DNA of 64,000 nt. Origin: JALORV01 sp963702595. GTDB lineage: Bacteria; Pseudomonadota; Gammaproteobacteria; Burkholderiales; Burkholderiaceae_F. The notes under the pieces are model-generated. The model did not search any database and had not been told where the DNA came from. It worked only from the letters and a program-made list of their open reading frames with translations. Of the stretch, positions 24,989 to 34,220 are shown piece by piece (position 1 is the first letter of the stretch; each line of letters begins with the position of its first letter). Both the position numbers and the translations under genes were made by a program. The stretch covers positions 416,016 to 480,015 of the forward strand of contig CAVPDC010000022.1 of NCBI GenBank assembly GCA_963702595.1, given 5' to 3'.

Positions 24989-25678
24989 ATGCCCATCGCC
25001 GCCGCCCTGTCGACCATCGCTACCGCGCTGCGCCCTCGCAAGGGTGACCAGACGCGCGCCGCCATCGTCGAGGCCGCCCTTGCGACCGCGAGCCGTGACG
25101 GGCTCGAGGGCCTGACGATCGGCACGCTTGCCGACCAGATGCACATGAGCAAGAGCGGCGTGTTCGCGCATTTCGGTTCGCGCGAAGACCTGCAGCTGGC
25201 GGTGCTGCGTGAATACGTGCGCCGCTTCATCGAGGAAGTGCTGCGGCCTGCCGTGCGGAAGCCGCGCGGCCTGCCGCGGCTGCAGGCGATCCTGGACCGC
25301 TGGGTCGCCTTCCTGGCGCGCGAACTGACGCGTGGCTGCATCATGATCGCCGGCGCCGTCGAGTACGACGACCGCCCCGGCCCTCAGCACGACGCGATGG
25401 TTGCGATCATCGCCGGCTGGAAGGCGGAACTGCTGAAGGCCATCCGGCAGGCGGTCCATGAGGGGCACCTCAAGGCCGACATCGATGCCCAGCAGATGGT
25501 GTTCGAAATTTACGGCCTGATGCTTGCCATGCACCAGGACGCGCGCCTGCTTCGCTCCGCGGGCAGCGCCCGCCGCGCGCGCACCGGACTCACGCGCCTC
25601 GTCGCCGCCGCCGCAGTCACCCCTAACCATCCACCTCGAACCCAATCGCGACGAACCTCGTCGCGCAAGCCGGCGTAG
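24989..25678 (+). CDS. TetR-family regulator of the acyl-CoA/fatty-acid operon
   Basis: 229 residues. The TetR N-terminal domain is clear: RAAIVEAALATASRDGLEGL then TIGTLADQMHMSKSGVFAHF and GSREDLQLAVLREYV. The ligand domain contains RGCIMIAGAVEYDDRPGP and WKAELLKAIRQAVHEGHLK, a pattern seen in TetR proteins next to acyl-CoA dehydrogenase genes. It is encoded 8 bp upstream of fadE on the same strand, and a 12-bp palindrome lies at its own promoter. It probably releases DNA on binding an acyl-CoA. The basic, low-complexity C-terminal tail (TQSRRTSSRKPA) may be unstructured. Confidence 0.9.
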   Translation: MPIAAALSTIATALRPRKGDQTRAAIVEAALATASRDGLEGLTIGTLADQMHMSKSGVFAHFGSREDLQLAVLREYVRRFIEEVLRPAVRKPRGLPRLQAILDRWVAFLARELTRGCIMIAGAVEYDDRPGPQHDAMVAIIAGWKAELLKAIRQAVHEGHLKADIDAQQMVFEIYGLMLAMHQDARLLRSAGSARRARTGLTRLVAAAAVTPNHPPRTQSRRTSSRKPA

Positions 25679-25686
25679 GAGTTGCC

Positions 25687-27498
25687 ATGCCCATCTACAA
25701 GGCCCCGCTCAAGGACCAACAGTTCATTCTTCACGAGGTGCTGGGAGCGGTCGACGAACTCAAGCAGGCGCCGCGCTACGCGGACCTCGACGAGGACACC
25801 GTCAACCACATCGTCGAGGAAGCGGCCCGCTTCTGCGAGGACGTGCTGCTGCCCACCAACATGGTCGGCGACGAGGAGGGCTGTACGTACGACCCGGCGA
25901 CGCGCTCAGTAAAGACGCCGCATGGTTTCAAGGAGGCCTTCGAGCAGTTTTGCGAGGCCGGGTGGCAGGGCCTCGCCGGCGAGACCAAGTACGGCGGGCA
26001 GGGTCTGCCGCATCTGCTGCAGATCATCTTCTACGAGATGCAGTACTCGACCAACCAGGCGTGGGCGATGTATCCGGGGCTCACGATCGGTGCCTACGAG
26101 TGCCTGCTGAAGCACGCGTCGGAGGACATCAAGGACCTGTACCTGCCCAAGCTTGTATCGGGCCAGTGGACCGGAACCATGTGCCTGACCGAGCCGCAGT
26201 GCGGCACGGACCTCGGAATGCTGCGCAGCAAGGCCGTGCCGCAGCCGGACGGCAGCTACAAGATCAGCGGCGAGAAGATCTTCATTTCGTCTGGCGAGCA
26301 CGACATGGCCGAGAACATCGTCCACCTCGTGCTGGCGCGACTGCCGGATGCGCCGCAGGGGACGAAGGGCATCTCGCTCTTCGTCGTGCCGAAGTTCGTG
26401 CCGGTCGGCAGCGGTGCCGACGCGAAGATCGGGTCCCGCAACGGGCTGTACTGCGCCGGCCTCGAAGAGAAGATGGGCATCCATGGCAACGCGACCTGCC
26501 AGATCGTGCTCGACGACGCCACCGGCTGGCTCATTGGCGAGCCGAACAAGGGCCTGAATGCGATGTTCGTCATGATGAATGGCGCGCGGCTCGGTGTCGG
26601 CGTCCAGGGGCTCGGCCTGACCGAAGTTGCGTACCAGAACGCGGCTGCCTACGCGCAGGACCGCATCCAGGGGCGCTCTCTGTCGGGCATCAAGTCGCCC
26701 GGCACCGCGGCCGACCCGATCATCGTGCATCCCGACGTACGTCGCATGCTGCTGACCGCACGTGCCTACGCCGAGGGTGGGCGCGCTTTCGCCTACTGGG
26801 TCGCGTTGATGGCCGACCTGCAACTGCACCACGCCGACGAGGAGAAGCGCAAGTTCGCCGCGGACATGATGTCACTGATGACGCCAGTCGTGAAGGCGTT
26901 CATGACCGACAACGGCTACAAGTGCGCGACCGAGTGCCAGCAGGTCTACGGTGGCCACGGCTACATCCGCCAGAATGGAATGGAGCAGTTCGTGCGCGAC
27001 GCCCGCATCAACATGATCTACGAGGGCACCAACACGATTCAGTCGCTCGACCTGCTCGGCCGCAAGGTGCTGATGGACAACGGCGCCAAGCTTCGCTCAT
27101 TCGGCAAGCTGGTCACGGAGTTCATCGAGCAGTACGGCACGCGCACCGACATGAACGAGTTCATCACGCCGCTGGCCGACATCGGCGACAAGGTCACGAA
27201 GCTGACGATGGAACTCGGCATGAAGGCCTTTGCCAACCAGGAGGAGGCCGGCGCCGCCGCGGTGGACTACATGCGCATCGTCGGGCACCTGGTCTACGCC
27301 TACTTCTGGGCCAAAATGGCGAAAGTGGCGCTCGACCGCATCCAGGCCGACGGTGACGACGTCGATCCGTTCTATCGCCACAAGCTCACGACGGCGCGCT
27401 TCTACTTCCAGCGGCTGCTGCCGGAAACCGCGTACCACATCCGCACGGCGCGCTCCGGCGCCAAGAACCTGATGGAGCTGCCCGCGGAGGCGTTCTGA
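25687..27498 (+). CDS. fadE: Acyl-CoA dehydrogenase, long DmdC/FadE5-type
   Basis: 603 residues, the size of the long acyl-CoA dehydrogenase branch. Features are GWQGLAGETKYGGQGLPHLL, the FAD/acyl site MCLTEPQCGTDLG, KISGEKIFISSGEHD, and ECQQVYGGHGYIRQNGMEQF followed by INMIYEGTNTIQSLDLLGRK, whose Glu in YEGT is the catalytic base. An extra C-terminal helical domain of ~130 residues follows, as in DmdC and FadE5 types. It oxidises acyl-CoA to 2-enoyl-CoA and passes electrons to ETF. It is followed by fadB and fadA, so the first three steps of beta-oxidation are encoded in order. The exact chain-length preference cannot be read from sequence. Confidence 0.93.
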   Translation: MPIYKAPLKDQQFILHEVLGAVDELKQAPRYADLDEDTVNHIVEEAARFCEDVLLPTNMVGDEEGCTYDPATRSVKTPHGFKEAFEQFCEAGWQGLAGETKYGGQGLPHLLQIIFYEMQYSTNQAWAMYPGLTIGAYECLLKHASEDIKDLYLPKLVSGQWTGTMCLTEPQCGTDLGMLRSKAVPQPDGSYKISGEKIFISSGEHDMAENIVHLVLARLPDAPQGTKGISLFVVPKFVPVGSGADAKIGSRNGLYCAGLEEKMGIHGNATCQIVLDDATGWLIGEPNKGLNAMFVMMNGARLGVGVQGLGLTEVAYQNAAAYAQDRIQGRSLSGIKSPGTAADPIIVHPDVRRMLLTARAYAEGGRAFAYWVALMADLQLHHADEEKRKFAADMMSLMTPVVKAFMTDNGYKCATECQQVYGGHGYIRQNGMEQFVRDARINMIYEGTNTIQSLDLLGRKVLMDNGAKLRSFGKLVTEFIEQYGTRTDMNEFITPLADIGDKVTKLTMELGMKAFANQEEAGAAAVDYMRIVGHLVYAYFWAKMAKVALDRIQADGDDVDPFYRHKLTTARFYFQRLLPETAYHIRTARSGAKNLMELPAEAF

Positions 27499-27554
27499 CG
27501 ATCAACGCACGAGATCATGGCGGGCCTGCGTCCGCATGAACAATGGAGAAAAAG

Positions 27555-29975
27555 ATGAGCAATTTCGTCGTACGCAAGGTGGCCGTGCTCGGCGCCGGCG
27601 TCATGGGTGCGCAGATCGCAGCGCATTGCGTCAATGCGCGCGTTCCGGTCGTGCTGTTCGACCTGCCGGACGCGAAGGGGCCGGTCAAGAACGGCATCGT
27701 GCTGCGCGCCATCGAGAACCTGAAGAAGCTCAGCCCGGCACCACTCGGCGTGAAGGAAGACGCGCAGTACATCCAGGCGGCCAACTATGAGGAACACCTC
27801 GAGCTGCTCAAGGGCTGCGACGTCATCATCGAGGCGATCGCAGAGCGCATGGACTGGAAGCACGATCTCTACAGGAAAGTCGCGCCCTTCGTCCGCGACG
27901 ATGCGATCTTCGCTTCGAACACCTCGGGCCTGCCGATCGCGAAGCTCGCCGAAATCCTGGACGCCGGACTGAAGGCCCGCTTCTGCGGCGTGCACTTCTT
28001 CAACCCGCCGCGCTACATGCACCTGGTGGAGCTTATCCCGACGCCGGCGACGAAACCTGCGATCCTCGACGATCTCGAGACGTTCCTGACCTCCACGCTC
28101 GGCAAGGGAGTCGTGCGCGCCAACGACACGCCGAACTTCGTCGCGAACCGCGTCGGCATCTTCGGCATGCTGGCGACCATCAAGGAGGCCGAGAAGTACG
28201 GCCTGTCGTACGACGTGGTCGACGACCTCACGGGCAGCAAGCTCGGCCGCGCCAAGAGCGCGACGTTCCGCACGGCCGATGTCGTCGGGCTCGACACGAT
28301 GGCGCACGTGATCAAGACGATGCAGGACACGCTGCCGGCCTCGATCGATCCGTTCGCGGCCAACTTCGCGACACCGGCCGTGCTGAAGGCACTGGTCGAG
28401 AAGGGTGCGCTCGGCCAGAAAGCCGGCGCGGGCTTCTATCGCAAGGAAGGGAAGAGCATCAAGGTGCTCGATCCGAAGAAGGCCGAGTACGTCGAGTCGA
28501 CCGGCAAGGCCGACGAACTGGTCGCCCGCATCCTGAAGAAGAAGGATTCGGCCGAGCGCCTCAAGCTGCTGCGCGACACCGATCATCCGCAGGCCAAGTT
28601 CCTGTGGGCCATCTTCCGCGACGCGTTCCACTACATCGCGGTGCACCTGGAGACGATCGCCGACACCGCGCGCGACGTCGACTTCGCGCTGCGCTGGGGC
28701 TTCGGCTGGGCGACCGGCCCCTTCGAAACGTGGCAGGCCGCCGGCTGGAAGCAGGTCGCCGAATGGGTGCAAGCTGACATCGATGCCGGAGAGGCGCTGT
28801 CGAAGGCGCCGCTGCCAAAATGGGTGTTCGACGGCCCGGTGGCCAAGGCCAATGGCGTGCACACCGCCGAGGGCTCATGGTCGCCGGCGAAGAAGAAGTT
28901 CGTCGCGCGCTCGACGCTGCCCGTTTATGCGCGCCAGATTTTCCGCGCTCCCTTGCTCGGTGAAGGCGCGCCGACCGGCGCGAGCGGCGGCAAGACAGTC
29001 TTCGAGGATGACGCGGTGCGCCTGTGGACGCTCGAAACGGGGCTCGCTGCCGAGGTGCTGGTCCTGTCGATCAAGACCAAGGTCCATGCGATCGGGCCCG
29101 GCGTTATCAACGGACTGCTGAAGGCGGTGGATCTCGCCGAATCGAAGTACCGCGGCCTCGTCATCTGGTCGCCGGACGATCCGTTCTCGGTCGGTGCCGA
29201 TCTGCAGGCGATGATGCCGGTGTTCATGTCCGGCGGTGTGAAGGCGATCGGCGTCGAAGAGAAGAAGATGCAGGACGCTTTCATGCGCCTTAAGTATGCG
29301 CAGGTTCCGACCGTCGCTGCCGTCAGCGGCATGGCACTGGGCGGCGGCTGCGAGCTGATTCTGCACTGCTCGAAGGCTGTGGCGTCACTCGAGAGCTACA
29401 TCGGCCTGGTCGAGGTCGGCGTTGGCCTCATCCCGGGTGCCGGGGGGCTGAAGGAAGGCGCGCTGCACGCGGCGCAGGCCGCGCAGGCGGCGGGCGCCAC
29501 CGACGTGTTCCCGTTCATGCGCAACTGGTTCCTGAATGCCGCGATGGCCAACGTATCGAAGTCGGCGCTTGAGGCGAAGCAGATGGGCTACCTGCGGCCG
29601 ACCGACACGATCGTCTTCAATAGCCACGAACTGCTGTGGACCGCAATCGGCGAAGCGTTCGCGCTGCACGCGACGGGCCATCGACCGCCATTGAAGCCGC
29701 TGGGGTTCCCGGTGGCCGGACGCACGGGCGTGGCGACGATCAAGGCGCAGCTCGCCAATATGCGCGACGGCGGCTTCATCAGCGCGCACGATTTCTTCAT
29801 TTCGTCGGGCATTGCCGACGTCATGTGCGGCGGCGACGTCGAGGCCGGTGCACTGGCCGACGAACAATGGCTGCTCGATCTGGAGCGCAAGTTCTTCATG
29901 ACGTTGGTGGCTCACCCGAAGTCGCAGGAACGCATGATGGGAATGATGTCGACAGGCAAGCCGGTCAGGAACTGA
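27555..29975 (+). CDS. fadB: 3-hydroxyacyl-CoA dehydrogenase/enoyl-CoA hydratase, long fused FadB-like
   Basis: 806 residues from ATG 27555, which has GGAG six bases upstream; ATG 27543 is less likely. The dehydrogenase domain comes first: KVAVLGAGVMGAQIAAHCVN (NAD site) and GVHFFNPPRYMHLVELIPT (catalytic His). The second 3HCDH domain follows, then a C-terminal enoyl-CoA hydratase domain with GMALGGGCELILHCSKAVAS and GLVEVGVGLIPGAGG, carrying the catalytic Glu pair. This order (dehydrogenase, then hydratase) is opposite to E. coli FadB and typical of the betaproteobacterial type. A 15-bp hairpin spans its stop codon. Confidence 0.93.
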   Translation: MSNFVVRKVAVLGAGVMGAQIAAHCVNARVPVVLFDLPDAKGPVKNGIVLRAIENLKKLSPAPLGVKEDAQYIQAANYEEHLELLKGCDVIIEAIAERMDWKHDLYRKVAPFVRDDAIFASNTSGLPIAKLAEILDAGLKARFCGVHFFNPPRYMHLVELIPTPATKPAILDDLETFLTSTLGKGVVRANDTPNFVANRVGIFGMLATIKEAEKYGLSYDVVDDLTGSKLGRAKSATFRTADVVGLDTMAHVIKTMQDTLPASIDPFAANFATPAVLKALVEKGALGQKAGAGFYRKEGKSIKVLDPKKAEYVESTGKADELVARILKKKDSAERLKLLRDTDHPQAKFLWAIFRDAFHYIAVHLETIADTARDVDFALRWGFGWATGPFETWQAAGWKQVAEWVQADIDAGEALSKAPLPKWVFDGPVAKANGVHTAEGSWSPAKKKFVARSTLPVYARQIFRAPLLGEGAPTGASGGKTVFEDDAVRLWTLETGLAAEVLVLSIKTKVHAIGPGVINGLLKAVDLAESKYRGLVIWSPDDPFSVGADLQAMMPVFMSGGVKAIGVEEKKMQDAFMRLKYAQVPTVAAVSGMALGGGCELILHCSKAVASLESYIGLVEVGVGLIPGAGGLKEGALHAAQAAQAAGATDVFPFMRNWFLNAAMANVSKSALEAKQMGYLRPTDTIVFNSHELLWTAIGEAFALHATGHRPPLKPLGFPVAGRTGVATIKAQLANMRDGGFISAHDFFISSGIADVMCGGDVEAGALADEQWLLDLERKFFMTLVAHPKSQERMMGMMSTGKPVRN

Positions 29976-29986
29976 CCGGCTTGCCT
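29954..29986 (+). repeat. 15-bp perfect hairpin spanning the fadB stop codon
   Basis: AGGCAAGCCGGTCAG (29954-29968) and its exact complement CTGACCGGCTTGCCT (29972-29986) flank a 3-base GAA loop. The TGA stop of fadB (29973-29975) lies in the right arm, so the stem includes the last codons of the gene. No T-run follows directly. It may block 3' exonucleases or limit read-through into fadA. A second stem follows at 30011-30032. Confidence 0.7.
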
Positions 29987-30010
29987 TCGACGGCTGTTCT
30001 GTTTAGACGC

Positions 30011-30032
30011 AAGGGGGCTTGCCAGCCCCCTT
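30011..30032 (+). repeat. Stem-loop in the fadB-fadA gap
   Basis: AAGGGGGCT (30011-30019) pairs with AGCCCCCTT (30024-30032) around a TGCC loop. It lies 39 bp upstream of the fadA start. Together with the stem over the fadB stop it forms a two-hairpin intercistronic region. It is not followed by a T-run within a terminator's distance. Confidence 0.55.
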
Positions 30033-30070
30033 GGAACCCCCGCCAAAAAATGTGAAGGGTGGAAACGAAG

Positions 30071-31270
<1,200 letters not shown>

Positions 31271-31319
31271 CGCTTTGCGTGTACGCGAACCCTTCGGGTT
31301 CGCACGTGCACGTAAAGCG
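31271..31319 (-). repeat. Dispersed hairpin repeat, copy A
   Basis: The element starts right after the fadA stop. Outer arms CGCTTT/AAAGCG (31271-31276 and 31314-31319) enclose a core that, read on the minus strand, is GTGCACGT, then a perfect stem GCGAACCC/GGGTTCGC with a GAA loop (31285-31303), then GTACAC. The same GTGCACGT...GTACAC frame with different central stems occurs at 39361-39399 and 44892-44936. This copy is inverted relative to the other two and lies just before the truncated hydrolase gene. Confidence 0.7.
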
Positions 31320-31331
31320 GAAAAGCCAGTT

Positions 31332-31361
31332 CGACTTCGCTGGCAAAGCCAGACGAAGTCG
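31332..31361. repeat. 13-bp stem-loop at the edge of the truncated hydrolase
   Basis: CGACTTCG-CTGGC (31332-31344) and GCCAG-a-CGAAGTCG (31348-31361) form a 13-bp stem with one bulged base and an AAA loop. It lies between repeat A and the remnant alpha/beta-hydrolase frame. No T-run follows, so I do not call it a terminator. Confidence 0.6.
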
Positions 31362-31372
31362 CCATTGTTCCC

Positions 31373-31765
31373 GTGGTCTTACCGCTGTTCGGGTACTTCC
31401 CGGCCCGCAGGCGCGGAATGATCGGCGCCGTTCCGCATGGTGTCATACGTCAGTGGCGCGAGTGGTGCCCGAACCCGGAGTACCTGTTCGGAGTCGAGAA
31501 CCGGGCCTGGCGTGTCACCTACGCGCAGCTCTCTCAGCCTATCCTCTCGCTTTCGTTCACGGACGACGAGTACCTGTCGGAGCGCAACATCGAGTCGCTG
31601 CACGCGTTCTATGCAGGTGCAGCGCGCGAGATGCGGCGGCTGGCGCCGAGTGACGTCGGTGTCGACCGGATCGGCCACTTCGGCTTTTTCCGGCGACGCC
31701 GCGCCGAATCGCTCTGGAGCCAGGCGCGCGACTGGCTCGTCGCCCAATCGATACGCCGAGGGTGA
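31373..31765 (+). pseudogene. C-terminal remnant of an alpha/beta-hydrolase (serine aminopeptidase-like)
   Basis: 130 codons read VLPLFGYFPARRRG, IRQWREWCPNPEYLFG, LSLSFTDDEYLSERNIESLH and VDRIGHFGFFRRRRAESLW. This is the C-terminal half of a known ~280-residue alpha/beta-hydrolase group, including the catalytic His in IGHFGFF. The N-terminal half with the nucleophile elbow is missing: in this frame there is a stop at 31313-31315, and the 100 bp upstream are two hairpin repeats. The gene therefore looks truncated at the repeat. The stop lies 1 bp before the NTF2-like gene, so the remnant still sits in the operon. A short functional protein cannot be ruled out but lacks a catalytic Ser. Confidence 0.65.
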
Positions 31766-31766
31766 A

Positions 31767-32246
31767 ATGGGAGTTGCCGAACGCTTTTACGAGGCCTTTA
31801 TGGTGCGGGACTTCTACACCATGGGGCTGCTCTATGCGAGCCACGCCACCTTCAGCGATCCGGTGTTCCCGCGGCTGACGGCGCAGGGCGCGCGGCTGAT
31901 GTGGCAGATGCTGCTCTCCGAGGCGGAAGACCTCGAGATCGATGTCAAGATCCTCGAGGACACGCCCGATCGGGCCAAGGTCGACTGGTCCGCGCGCTAC
32001 ACCTTCACGCCGACCAAGCGCGTCGTCGTCAACCGGGTGCATACCGAGATGGTCATCGCGGCCGGCAAGATCGTGCAGCAGGTCGACAGCTTCAGCCTGT
32101 GGCGCTGGTCCGGCCAGGCGCTGGGGTGGAAGGGCTGGCTGCTTGGCGCCACGCCCATCGTGCAGGACAAGGTCCGCGGGCAGGCGGCCCGCTCTCTGAA
32201 GGAATTCGCGCAGTTCGTTGCACTGACGAATCGCGCCGGAAAGTGA
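31767..32246 (+). CDS. NTF2/SnoaL-like protein
   Basis: 159 residues from ATG 31767. A single cone-shaped NTF2-type domain is suggested by VAERFYEAFMVRDFYTMGLLY, ATFSDPVFPRLTAQGARLMW, DRAKVDWSARYTFTPTKRVV and GKIVQQVDSFSLWRWSGQAL, followed by the helix VRGQAARSLKEFAQFVAL. Members are often small hydratases, isomerases or binding proteins for hydrophobic ligands. It sits between the fadA/hydrolase remnant and an enoyl-CoA hydratase gene, in the acyl-CoA operon. The enzymatic role is unknown. Confidence 0.75.
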   Translation: MGVAERFYEAFMVRDFYTMGLLYASHATFSDPVFPRLTAQGARLMWQMLLSEAEDLEIDVKILEDTPDRAKVDWSARYTFTPTKRVVVNRVHTEMVIAAGKIVQQVDSFSLWRWSGQALGWKGWLLGATPIVQDKVRGQAARSLKEFAQFVALTNRAGK

Positions 32247-32259
32247 ACCAGGAGGCGAC

Positions 32260-33024
32260 GTGAGCATCGCAGTCCAGACCATCAACGGTGTTGCGCGCAT
32301 CGCGATCGCACGCCCTGAAAAGAAGAACGCGATCACCGTCGCGATGTACCAGGCAATGGCCAACGCGATCGCTGCCGCGCACGACGACGGCACCGTGCGC
32401 GCGATACTGTTCCACGGCGAGAAGGATGTGTTCACCGCCGGCAACGACCTCGAGGACTTCATGAAGAACCCGCCGGCGGGCATGGACGCGCCGGTGTTCC
32501 AGTTCATGCAGGCGCTCGGGCTGTCGGAGAAGCCGGTGATCGCCGCAGTCAATGGCGCCGCGGTCGGCATCGGCACGACGATGCTGATGCATTGCGATCT
32601 CGTCTACTGCGCCGATAACGCGATGTTCTCGATGCCCTTCGTCTCGCTGGGCGTGTGTTCGGAATTCGCTTCCAGCCTGACGATCCCGCTCGCGGCCGGC
32701 TACCACATGGCGGCCGAGAAGCTGCTGCTCGCGGAGCCGATCAGCGCCGAGGAGGCGCTGGAGATGAAGATCGTCAACCGCATCCTGCCGCCCGGCGAGG
32801 TGCTGGATTACGCGATCCGGCAGTCGGAGCGCTTCAATGCGTTGCCTCCGGCATCGGTGCGTGAAACCAAGCGCCTGATGAAGCTCTCGTGGCGATCGAT
32901 GACCGAGAAGCTGATCATGGAAGAGGCGAAGTCGTTCGAGAAGATGCTGCGCAGCCCCGAAGCGAAGGAGGCGTTTTCAGCGTTCTTCGAGCGGCGCAGG
33001 CCCGATTTTTCGCGATTCAGCTGA
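32260..33024 (+). CDS. Enoyl-CoA hydratase/isomerase family protein
   Basis: 254 residues from GTG 32260, preceded by a strong AGGAGG. Crotonase-fold motifs are RPEKKNAITVAMYQAM, the first oxyanion-hole stretch FTAGNDLEDF, and AAVNGAAVGIGTTMLMHCDL. The segment SLGVCSEFASS retains only one acidic residue of the catalytic Glu pair, which is the pattern of enoyl-CoA isomerases and PaaG-like enzymes. Likely role: isomerising or hydrating enoyl-CoA intermediates of unsaturated or branched acids handled by this operon. Confidence 0.88.
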   Translation: MSIAVQTINGVARIAIARPEKKNAITVAMYQAMANAIAAAHDDGTVRAILFHGEKDVFTAGNDLEDFMKNPPAGMDAPVFQFMQALGLSEKPVIAAVNGAAVGIGTTMLMHCDLVYCADNAMFSMPFVSLGVCSEFASSLTIPLAAGYHMAAEKLLLAEPISAEEALEMKIVNRILPPGEVLDYAIRQSERFNALPPASVRETKRLMKLSWRSMTEKLIMEEAKSFEKMLRSPEAKEAFSAFFERRRPDFSRFS

Positions 33025-33042
33025 GCCGGGGCGGAGCCCGCC

Positions 33043-33471
33043 ATGCCGCTGCGCCACGAAATGACGCTCGAGAAGCTCAACAGCCGCTCGGGCGACAACC
33101 TGCCCGGGTGGTTCAGCATGAAGGTCGTCGAAGTGCGCGAGGGCAGCCTGACGATGGAGTACGCGATCCGCCCGCAATACCTTGCGCCTAACGGCTTCCT
33201 GCACGCGGGCTCGGTCATTGCGCTGGCCGATACGTCGGCCGGCTACGCGACGATCGCACACCTGCCCGCGGGCGCGACCAACTTCACGACGATCGAACTC
33301 AAGTCGAACTTCATCGGCACCGCCACCGACGGCACGCTGCGGTCGGTCGCGACCTGTGCCCACCAGGGCAGGACAACCCAGGTCTGGGACGCGGTCGTCA
33401 CTCACATCGAAAGCGCCAAGACGATCGCGCTGTTCCGTTGCACCCAGATGATCCTCTGGCCCAAGGGCTGA
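33043..33471 (+). CDS. PaaI-type hotdog thioesterase
   Basis: 142 residues. The hotdog helix and active site appear as YLAPNGFLHAGSVIALADTSAGYA, with the conserved NGxxHxG and the Asp-Thr pair, followed by TNFTTIELKSNFIGTATDG. PaaI-like enzymes hydrolyse aryl- or acyl-CoA and keep CoA available during catabolism. It lies 18 bp after the hydratase gene, and its stop overlaps the next start by one base (TGATG). Confidence 0.85.
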   Translation: MPLRHEMTLEKLNSRSGDNLPGWFSMKVVEVREGSLTMEYAIRPQYLAPNGFLHAGSVIALADTSAGYATIAHLPAGATNFTTIELKSNFIGTATDGTLRSVATCAHQGRTTQVWDAVVTHIESAKTIALFRCTQMILWPKG

Positions 33472-34220
33472 TGCTGGACCTCGCGACACGTATTGCCTTC
33501 GGCCCACTGCTGATGGCGCAGGCACGCCGGCTCCGGCAGGCCGCGCTGGAACTGCCGGAGCCGCGCGGTCCGCGTCGCGGCGCGGTGGGGCAGGGCGAGA
33601 CAGCGCTGCGCCTTCTCGTGGCCGGCGACTCGAGTGCCGCGGGTGTCGGTGCGCGCACGCAGCGCGACGCGCTGGCGCGCCCGCTCGCGGAGAATCTGGC
33701 ACGGCGACTCGGTGGCGCCGTGCGCTGGCAACTGATCGCGCAATCGGGATTGACCTCCGAAGGCGTGCTGCAGAAGCTCCTGCACGAGCGGCCGCAGCCG
33801 GCCGATGTCGCGGTGATCGTCGTCGGCGTCAACGACATCACCAAGGAGGTGCCGCTGGCGTTCGCGCTGCGGCAGCGGCGGCAGCTCGCCGACTGGCTGC
33901 ACGTTCATGCGGGTGTCAAGCAGGTCGTCTTCCCGGCGCTGCCTGAAATGGAGCTGTTCCCTGCGCTGCCCAGGCCCCTGGCCTGGTATGCCGGGCAGGC
34001 GGCGCGTCGCAACAACCGCGCTCAGAAGCGCTGGGCCGCGGCCCTGCCGGGCGTGTCGCACCTCGACATGGAGGGCGTGGCGCACCCGAGCCTGTTCTGC
34101 GAAGACGGATTTCACCCGGCTCGTGCTCTCTACGCCCGCGTGGCCGAGCGGCTCGCCGACCACATCGCCGCGCTGACTGCAGCCGCGGCAGCACCCCGAC
34201 CCACTGCGGAGACACGATGA
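33471..34220 (+). CDS. SGNH/GDSL-family hydrolase
   Basis: 249 residues from ATG 33471, overlapping the thioesterase stop. Four SGNH blocks are visible: LLVAGDSSAAGVGARTQ (nucleophile Ser), a Gly-containing LIAQSGLTSEGVL, VIVVGVNDITKEV (Asn) and CEDGFHPARALYARVAE (Asp and His). A short hydrophobic N-terminus (RIAFGPLLMAQARRL) may anchor it. It is expected to be an esterase or lipase-like enzyme releasing acyl groups for the operon. Its stop overlaps the SDR start (ATGA). Confidence 0.88.
   Translation: MLDLATRIAFGPLLMAQARRLRQAALELPEPRGPRRGAVGQGETALRLLVAGDSSAAGVGARTQRDALARPLAENLARRLGGAVRWQLIAQSGLTSEGVLQKLLHERPQPADVAVIVVGVNDITKEVPLAFALRQRRQLADWLHVHAGVKQVVFPALPEMELFPALPRPLAWYAGQAARRNNRAQKRWAAALPGVSHLDMEGVAHPSLFCEDGFHPARALYARVAERLADHIAALTAAAAAPRPTAETR

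Noticed and set aside
24074..25645. 523-codon minus-strand frame across the LysR and TetR genes
   Set aside because: Both plus-strand genes have complete family domains; the antisense product has shadow-like composition and no motifs.
25524..27356. 610-codon plus-strand frame overlapping fadE
   Set aside because: It lies in another frame of an acyl-CoA dehydrogenase with intact catalytic motifs and is dominated by Arg/Gly/Ala.
27402..28862. 486-codon minus-strand frame across fadB
   Set aside because: Antisense shadow of the dehydrogenase domain; no signal, start or motif supports it.
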